From NCBI GenBank assembly GCA_009829735.1, contig CM020618.1, forward strand, positions 37,982,894 to 38,046,893: a DNA stretch of 64,000 bases, read 5' to 3'. The stretch comes from Pyropia yezoensis. Its lineage: Eukaryota > Rhodophyta > Bangiophyceae > Bangiales > Bangiaceae. A program made the translations under genes and the position numbers. The notes beneath the pieces are model-generated. The model was not told where the DNA came from and searched no databases. It worked only from the letters and a program-made list of their open reading frames with translations. Shown piece after piece: positions 56,935 to 64,000 of the stretch. How positions within the stretch are numbered: the first letter of the stretch is position 1; every line of letters starts with the position of its first letter.

Positions 56935-58023
56935 ATGCCTCGGCACCCTGCGCGCCGTGTCTGGGCCGCCAAGGCCCGAGTGGCCGTCGCGCGTGATGTG
57001 CACCCAGATGTACTCCGCACTGTCTTTGACGTTGCCGATGAAGCTGTGCCGTTTTTTCGGCGCCTGGCACTCGAGGCCCATAGCGAGGCACACGGCGGCA
57101 GTGGAGCAGGACCGGCAAGGACCAGAAGCAAAGTCGAACTGAAGAACCCGGGACGGCTTGACCTGTCGACGGCCGTCCAGGACGCCGTGCTAAATTTCCT
57201 GCGGCGCGTGTCTACGACGCGCGGGAAACGTACGTCATCCGATTGGGCCGGCGAGGGCGGCGCGGCAGGCGAGCGCGCCATCGACTCCGCGGCGGCTGCA
57301 CCGGGCGGGGGAGTGGGTGCGGCGGCGGCGCAGCCGCCCTCGCGCTATGCCGCCGTTGACGACGACGAGGAGGAGGGGGCAGGTGGGGCGGGCCCCGTAC
57401 CCGACGAGTCACCCCTTGCCAGCAACAAAGACGTGCTGACGCGCATCGGTTTTTTCGAACCGGACACTGGGGCTGGGGGTGCCGCTGAACAGGATGGCCA
57501 GGCGGGCAGAGTGACCAAGAGGCAGCTTCTCCGTCGCAGACTCACGGGCACGCGCCGTGGGTTAATGGAGGACCTCAACCGCCGGGTGGCAGAGCAACCC
57601 GCACACGTACAGCACCTGCTGCAGACGACCAACAATCTGGCCGCGCTGCTGCGTACTGACGTGCCCAACGTGGTGTTCACTGGCGGACCATCCACAGAGG
57701 TTGTTCCCGTGCGCGTGTCCCGGGAGTTTGACCCCGGCGCCCCTCACATCACTGAGGCGCTGAGCATGTTGGCCGGGATGTCGGAGACGCTCCTCGAATC
57801 CTCGAGGAACCTGCAAACGATGTCCGACGACTTGGCACACCAGACGCGCCGGAACGAGGAGCTCCGCGATGCACTCGCGCGCACAGGCACTGCACGGCAG
57901 CTGGGTGACGACGACGACTTCCTTCGGGGGTCGGATGACTCCGGTGGGGGCGGGTGTGGGGGCGGATTGGGTGGGGGAGGGGGTTTGAACAAGCCGGCAG
58001 GGCCGGAGCCTGGCCGCCATTGA
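56935..58023 (+). CDS. Intact coiled-coil protein inside the candidate element
   Basis: A 362-aa frame with an ATG at 56935 and a TGA stop, undamaged. The N-terminus is basic (RHPARRVWAAKARVAVARDV), followed by a helical segment and a disordered acidic linker with DDDEEEGAGG. A charged segment (about 195-235) reads RRLTGTRRGLMEDLNRRVAEQ. Residues about 283-325 predict a coiled coil (SETLLESSRNLQTMSDDLAH and following). The tail is Gly-rich. No catalytic motif is present. It is the only sizeable frame in 46.6-63.0 kb without stops, and it lies opposite in direction to the two dead genes. It could be a structural, DNA-binding or accessory protein of the element. The upstream acceptor-like site leaves room for an extra 5' exon. 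Confidence 0.5.
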   Translation: MPRHPARRVWAAKARVAVARDVHPDVLRTVFDVADEAVPFFRRLALEAHSEAHGGSGAGPARTRSKVELKNPGRLDLSTAVQDAVLNFLRRVSTTRGKRTSSDWAGEGGAAGERAIDSAAAAPGGGVGAAAAQPPSRYAAVDDDEEEGAGGAGPVPDESPLASNKDVLTRIGFFEPDTGAGGAAEQDGQAGRVTKRQLLRRRLTGTRRGLMEDLNRRVAEQPAHVQHLLQTTNNLAALLRTDVPNVVFTGGPSTEVVPVRVSREFDPGAPHITEALSMLAGMSETLLESSRNLQTMSDDLAHQTRRNEELRDALARTGTARQLGDDDDFLRGSDDSGGGGCGGGLGGGGGLNKPAGPEPGRH

Positions 58024-58252
58024 CAGGGAGCCGCAGCCACCGGCTGGCTGGCGTCGGCTTCGTATAGTCTCTCTGTTGTTTTCTTCTTCATCCTGGCTTC
58101 TCTTCGTAGCTCTCTGTGCGTATGCGTGGCTGATGTTCACACGTTTCCATCCCCCACCTGCGTGTCTCCAAGACCGGCCCTCCCCCCCCCCCCCCCCCCC
58201 CCCCCCCCCCGCCCAAGTGCCACCGAAAAAAGGGCACACCCCACCCCACTCT
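58024..58252. other. Convergent 3' ends; C28 run
   Basis: A short spacer where the coiled-coil gene and the methyltransferase-SET gene meet tail to tail. It holds a C run at 58183-58210. Confidence 0.6.
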
Positions 58253-61200
58253 TCACCCGCTCATGGGGGCAAGCGTGTGGGGTGTCGAGTGGCTCAGGAG
58301 CACGCCCGCCCCACTTGCCCTGCCGCGTCGCTCCCAGTCGGCCGAAGAAAAGACAAAGTCCGCCCCGTAATCCGCAACCAGCTCCTCACCAACGGGAATG
58401 TCCCTCAGCGCGATGACCACCATCAGGTCGGGCCTGACAAAGTGTGCAGGCGTCAGCCGTACCGGCAGCGCGTCGTCGACATTGGCGACGATGGCCACGC
58501 TTGGCCGCACCAGCTAGACGTCTCCCCGGTCGTCACGTCTGCCGCCGGCGCCGCCTCGTCTCCCATCACTGTCCGCGGGCCCGGCGCCCGTCTGGGCCAA
58601 TGTCGCTTCGGCATCAACCGGGGATGTTGTCCGCCCGTCATTCACATAGCCCGTCACACACAGTGGTGACGGTACGATAAACAGAGATGTCGGCACGCCC
58701 CTGCACCCAGCAAGTGGTCCGGTACCGAGGTCAGCAGCGGGGCGGCCGCTGTGGTTGTGGCCTTTTTGGCTCTGTCGCTTTCATATTGTGCGACCACCCC
58801 CCCCCCCTTCTTCGCCATCGTACTGACGGCGGCGGTGTTGGTGAGGGCGAACGTCAGCGTGCTCCTGGTTACCCGGCTCACCCCTCCCGACGCTCGACTC
58901 TACCGCGTCCTTCGGGCCCTCTACGTCCAAGTCGTCAAACACCACTTCCATCGCGCGCTCCGAAAGCTCCCGCGCCGTGGGGCCGTGGGCACCCAGCACA
59001 GAAGCAGCATACCCCGGCGTCTTGACCCGCTGCTTTGTCAGGTCAGCGTACGCGATGGCCCCCCAAAAAGGTGCAATCTCGTCCTGTCGTTTGAACGGGC
59101 GCAACGCAAAGACGCCACGACCGGCCGTCCCACCCGCCAATCGGCTTTGGGCAACGTACAGCCTCAGGTGTGCGGCGGACACGTGCAGCGCGACCTCCGC
59201 GTCATCCACGGCGAGGGCGCACTGGTACAGGCGCGGCCAGCTCCCGACGCCAACGCCTTCCAGGCGGGCCACCTCGACACCCACATCTGCACCAGGTCGC
59301 GGCAGCCCGGGCGTCTGTGCCACGCGGCCCACCCGTTCAGCGTCTGCTTGCATAGCCCACCGCCCGGCAAAGTATCGCACAAGCTCCAACGACACGGCAG
59401 AATGGCAGGGCAGCCCGGGGGGGGGCTCCCAGACAGCAGCATCATCTCCCATGACAGACGAGGGTGGGTTGATCATCAGCTCAATCTCCTCCCCGACAGC
59501 CGCACCACTACCGCCTCGACTCTCGCTGCCGGTCTCCCCCCCCGCCCCTGCTGCTGTTGTAGCTGTAGCAGCAGCGACCGACGCGGCTTCGATTGTCCTT
59601 GCGGCCGCAATGACATCGGATGTGACGACCCCCGAGCTTTCGTAGCCCCCCACCAGCACCTGGTTGACAAACTCCCGACGCAGACGAGCCCGACTCGCGT
59701 CCATGACAACAGCATCCGAGTCGCAGCTGATGACCAAACGGTGCTGGCCCAGGACGGCCCGTATACACGCTGCCGCCGTCACACACGTCCCCGCAAACGT
59801 GTCCAGTACGATGTTTCCGGGCTGGGAAACCCGCAATATGAGCTCGAGGATGAGGGCAAGACACTTTTGCTCTGGTCGTATCCATTGCCGCGACCCGTCC
59901 CGCCATCGATGCACCACCTCCTTAAAGTGTGGCGGTTTCACATTGTCAATGACATTGTCGTGTGCAAGGAACCGCGACGGCACAGCGTTCCAAGTACGGT
60001 AGTTGACCATGGCGTGGCACTCTTCCCGGGACACCCGAGCGCGCGTGGCGTGGACAATAAAATCGACCTTGTTGGACAGGTTGGTCGTGCTCTACCGCAG
60101 CGAGTTCACCGCGTGTGCGTCTTTGTTCGCCACCAGCGGGTGGCCGTCCAATCGAAACGCCGACAGGCTCTTCCTCCCCTCCGGGTCCACATCCTTGAGC
60201 GCCTTGAGCGTGTCCATCCACGGACCCAGCTGTACCGCAGAGCAAAAAATGAGCACATGGCCGCCAGGGCGGACAACGGTGTGGAACAACCGGGCGGCAC
60301 GCTGCATGACGTCAGAGTTAAACACGTGATGTGCAGACTGCTCCAGGCTCCTGTCCGCCCGAATGTTGTACGGAGGATCACAGAGCACCAGCTGTCCCAA
60401 AGAACTAATAAAGGGGGAGAGGGTGTGCTCGCCTGTCGGTGTAGAGGTTGTCGTCGCCCCCCCCCCGCCGCTGCCTTCCCGGTGGATGCCACGCGCACCG
60501 CCACCACCTCTGCGACGAGACGCGTTGGACCGCGTCGCCACTTCTGAGGCATGTGCCGAGAGCAAGTCATCAAACCCACAAGCGTACTTCGTGCAAACCT
60601 GGCCCATGGCATCGTCCAGCACGCCCCAGGCTTCCCTCAGCTCAGCTTGCGGAGCATCACTGGCGCCGTCGGGCCGCTGAGGCTGCTGACACCACCGATC
60701 CTGCCGGCCATCCCCACACAGCAACGCCCCTCGGCCAATTGACAGCCCGGATCGACAGCCTCCCACCACCTGCTGCTCCGCCATCAAGCCAGCCACTCTG
60801 GAGTCAGCACAAAACGCCAACTCAATCGTTCTGGCGGAAGACGCACAACGGTCGAGCGCAGGTGACAGCCCACGACGAGCGACGGTAGACGCCGTCGCCC
60901 ACGCAGGCGCCGTACCCCCGCGGCCAGCGGGGGGGGAGCTTGAAAACGCAGTCAGCCCCTCCAAGGCGCTGCGCAGTACTCTAGGCACATTGCCAGACAG
61001 ACGGTCCCACTCTGGGTGCCTATAGTCCTCCACGGTCATGAAACCCACGACCTTGCGCCGCTTACGACGCCGCTGTCCAGTGTGGGATGCGTCGTCACCG
61101 GCGCCCGCAGGGGTCGCGGCGCTCGCGTCACCTCGACGTCCGCGGCCCAGCAGGCCGCGCGTCACCGTAATACCCAGGCGGTCTGCGCCGGTGCACACGT

Positions 61201-62796
61201 GTACGTGCTCAAGCATGGTGCCAGCGGCAGCACGGAGCTGAGCATCTGCAAGCGGCGTCAGCCTCCGCACCGCCCTCTGCTCATCATATGTCCATCCGAC
61301 TGCTGGCCTGACACTGCGCTCTGCCGTTGTACAGGGACAGTGCCACCATGGACCGGCCCTTTGCTGGTAGGCAGGTCCACTGCCTGTCTGTCGGGTGATG
61401 TGAGGTTACCCTCTGCGTCCAATGGCCGCCCCAGCGCCACGAAAAAACCCACAGATGGGCACCAGAGCATGTGCGTAGATAGCATCACCTCGGCCGAGCG
61501 AAAACACCGACTGCGCGCCACAACATCCCAACCAGAAACGACGTCGCCAACAATAGTCCGAATTCGGGCTGCCACGCCGTCCAAGCAGCCGGCTACACCC
61601 TCCTCGTACTGCCTTTACTGCTCGCCCGTGTGTGGAGTCCATGTGGACCGGGATGCCCGTCGGAGATGTTGCTCAAGACAGTAGTCACACGACATGGACA
61701 AAACGTGCCCAAATGCACGGGAAGTGGACAGGTCGTCGTCGTCGCCCACAGTGTCTGAAGGGATATGGCGACTACCCACACCGAGCACATCGCGAAGCAG
61801 TAGGTGTTGCGCTAGCCCGGGTCACGCGCGCCAACTTCCCCGCACAGGGCGATCTGGGGCATCCTCCTCTTCCGTCTGACACCGTCGGCGGGACGCCCAA
61901 CGACAGAGCTCGTCAACGCCATCAACCTCGCCGACCAGTACAAGCAGCAGTTGCCACACCCTCAGTTCAACATCCTCGTCCGCGGAGACGGGCACCAGCC
62001 TAACGTTCCGCTGCCGGTGCATGTCCTCGTCATCCGAGTGGTCTTTGGCCCCAGCACGGGGGACAGTACCACTCGCGGTTGCAACTGTGTGCCACGGCGA
62101 CCCGGATGCAAAGCGCAGGTCCAGACCAAGACTGAAGGAAGCACGCGGTATTGCTACGAACCGCTTCAGTACCCACACGGCTTCATAGGCCCCGTGCGCG
62201 ATGCTATCGTGCAGCCAGCGAGTGCGGGAATGTAGCCTGGGTTGGCCCACTCTGTCCCACAGATAGACCGGATCCATGTCAACCATGGGCCGGCAATGGT
62301 GCTCGCACCAGTCGACAAGATCAACGCATGTCCCAGAGCCTAGCAAGAGCCCCCCTCTGCCCTCCAGGGAATGGAGGATAACCAGATCGCGCAAAGACCC
62401 AAGAACGTAGACGACAACCCCACAAGGATACGGCAAAGATGGTGAAGACGTCTCCGCTCGCGCTACCGCCAACGCGGCACGCTCTGCGAAGATTGTGACA
62501 AGGTTGACCACCTCTACAGAATCACTTATCGGCATGGTGGTGACGCAGAGAAGGGGCCAAAAACCGCGGAAGAGAACGCAGCCAAGGTCGCACCGTGCGG
62601 ACAGAAGACGTTGAGAGGAACGGCGATGACGGTGCCGAGATGAGACCGGCCAGGAGACTGACACTGGTCGTATCTGAAGTACAAATGAATTTGCTTCCAA
62701 TACAGGGAACGCCTCGTCCGAGTTGTCCAATACCAACATATCTACCAAGAGTTTAAAAGAATTACAGCATCGGAACCATGGGTTTGTTATGAACAT
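58253..62796 (-). pseudogene. DNA amino-methyltransferase fused to a SET domain, disabled
   Basis: The gene reads leftwards from an ATG-like start at 62796. The first section (to about 61330) has no known domain but shows a Cys/His patch (MSCDYCLEQHL, about 61690). The methyltransferase follows, with LCDPPYNIRADRSL (motif IV, about 60365) before ILRVSQPGNIVLDTFAGT (motif I, about 59800). IV-before-I is the beta-class order, so it probably makes N6-methyladenine or N4-methylcytosine in DNA. The C-terminus is a SET-like lysine-methyltransferase: GRGVFALRPFKRQDEIAPFWG (about 59095), GYVNDGR (about 58640), ANVDDALP and LRDIPVGEELVADYG (about 58385). Stops in frame: TGA 61822, TAA 61615, TAG 60092, TGA 58781, TAG 58514. 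There is one frame change near 61320. From about 61320 to 58253 the frame is otherwise unbroken. An intron could replace the 58781 stop. Confidence 0.82.
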
Positions 62797-63019
62797 AACA
62801 TCGCAAGGTCTTAGAGCACCCGCGCCGAGCCCGTGCTCCCGTTATGTACATAACGCGTCTCACAGGACTGCAATGCAGTCTGGCCCCGGTGGGGCGGTTT
62901 TGCGCAACGACACAGCGGCGGGCTTGTCCACCCTTCCTTGCTGTGCAAATTTAATCCTGTCAGATGTTTCTTGCCCCGTCGCACGAGCGCCCGTCCAGTG
63001 CTCGGGTTATGTACATAAC
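62786..63019. repeat. Palindrome cluster (right), same core as the left array
   Basis: The 14-base core GTTATGTACATAAC is present at 62841-62854 and 63006-63019, with a one-base variant (GTTATGAACATAAC) at 62786-62799. I saw it nowhere else in the window except the left array at 46.6-47.0 kb, about 16 kb away. Confidence 0.9.
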
Positions 63020-64000
63020 GCGAACCAAAGGTTGTGCCAAACGACAAGAGGCACGCACGCCGACTGTGCCGTCTCATTAGCTGCGTGATCGTGCCGTGGA
63101 CAATACTGCGAGCCGTCCAGAGTTCTCGTGATGAAAATCGACACCTGGAACGTGGGCGTGAACGCCTCACGGAGACACTATCGCATGACAAAGCCGACGG
63201 GCCACGTCCTCAACCTTTCCACAAATGAGAGAAAACAACAATACCAAAGCAGTCGTAGACAAAAGAGACAACGCTGCCAAGTACTACACAACCCTGGGCG
63301 GCCCTCGAGGATCGTAGTTTTTATCCGACGCACTCGACTGCGGGTCGTCTTATTGCGCATCCCGCAAAAAGTAGACGTGTGGCAGTCGTGAACGTGCAAT
63401 TTGTGACCACGACATGTGAGGAACGTGCGGAGATGGTGCAATTGTTTGGGAAATACTGTCTACTCCTGTATAATGGCTGGCTCTCATTCGCTATGCTTAA
63501 CTCGTCAAACACGTTCACATGTGCCGATACAGGATCTATCCAAGAGCAGCGGTACATTGCAATAGAGACGGCAGATTTGGGGACGATACACATAGTATCA
63601 CCCGCACAGCGGGTGGCGTGTGTCGATCATGTCCCGCCTCGGACACAAGCACCATGCAATAGAACAGCAGGGCCACACCATCTGATTTCGGGTCGCTCAG
63701 GTCCGCCCTCCAGCTCACCGCAAGGAAAAGTGCTCTGCAAACCGGCCCTCCACGCAAGAGATCCTGCTGCGGTCGTGCTTCCGCGGTGGAGGCGGCGCTT
63801 GGCTCACCGAGGACCTGTGAGGCCAGGAAGAGTAAAGAAGTGAGCTGCCAGAACGGGAAGAATTTAGGCGCGGTTGAGATCGCGTTTTCCACTGCTATTG
63901 CGCCTCCGCACTCTGCTGGACAACCCGTGGAGGGCATGAGAAGCAGGCACCGCGTTGGGTCTTGCGTGAGGCCTTGAACTTTGAGTGGCTCTCAACTGGA
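63020..64000. other. Right flank, no gene recognised
   Basis: Moderate GC with short frames only. A MITE-like end (TCCCGCAAAAAGTAGACGTG) lies at 63360-63379, related to the element at 31935-32041. Confidence 0.5.

Noticed and set aside
47304-62796. Glutamine recoding of TAG/TAA as the explanation for in-frame stops
   Set aside because: The intact beta-glucosidase ends at TAG, the cysteine-rich protein at TAA, and TGA stops occur in the same dead genes. C-to-T decay explains all three.
1-64000. tRNA or rRNA genes
   Set aside because: I looked for TTCGA-type B boxes with matching acceptor stems and found no convincing cloverleaf; no rRNA-like sequence is present.

Overview
The window looks like nuclear DNA from a very GC-rich, gene-compact eukaryote. 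Several genes have plant-type relatives (an adenylate kinase like plant cytosolic/organellar forms, a SIZ/PIAS SUMO ligase, a secreted family-1 beta-glucosidase). Introns are few and short (about 280-750 nt, GT-AG), proteins carry long Ala/Gly/Pro tracts, and runs of 20-35 G or C are common. An alga fits best; a bangiophyte red alga such as Porphyra/Pyropia is my guess from general character only, not from a match.

Layout. 1-4461 is the 3' half of a Ty3/Gypsy chromodomain retrotransposon: the end of pol on the + strand, a long antisense ORF, a polypurine tract and the 3' LTR. 5.2-8.0 kb is a decayed minus-strand transposase-like gene. 9.5-38.5 kb is the host-gene block, almost all on the minus strand: SIZ/PIAS ligase (13.2-15.8), beta-glucosidase (17.5-19.1), ERV/ALR sulfhydryl oxidase (23.8-25.2), a frameshifted cysteine-rich secreted protein (27.0-27.8), an NTF2/SnoaL-like secreted protein (29.1-29.9), a second cysteine-rich secreted protein (32.2-32.9), a ROK sugar kinase (34.6-36.3) and adenylate kinase (36.9-38.5). 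Two short inverted-repeat elements lie at 31.0-32.0 kb. GC-rich simple repeats fill the gaps, some large enough to hide further genes.

38.9-64 kb is mobile-element territory. It opens with a broken Fanzor (eukaryotic TnpB relative, RuvC plus zinc finger) at 38.9-42.7 kb. From 46.6 to 63.0 kb there is a candidate large element. Arrays of a perfect palindrome (core GTTATGTACATAAC) sit at both ends. Between them are a giant minus-strand gene ending in a UPF1-type SF1 helicase, an intact coiled-coil ORF on the + strand, and a minus-strand gene joining a beta-class DNA amino-methyltransferase to a SET domain. Both large genes are dead: each can be read through in essentially one frame interrupted by stops, most of which could come from one C-to-T change in CAG, CAA or CGA. 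The helicase also carries a 468-bp solo LTR of the same family as the retrotransposon at the left end; removing the LTR and one 5-bp flank copy restores the reading frame exactly.
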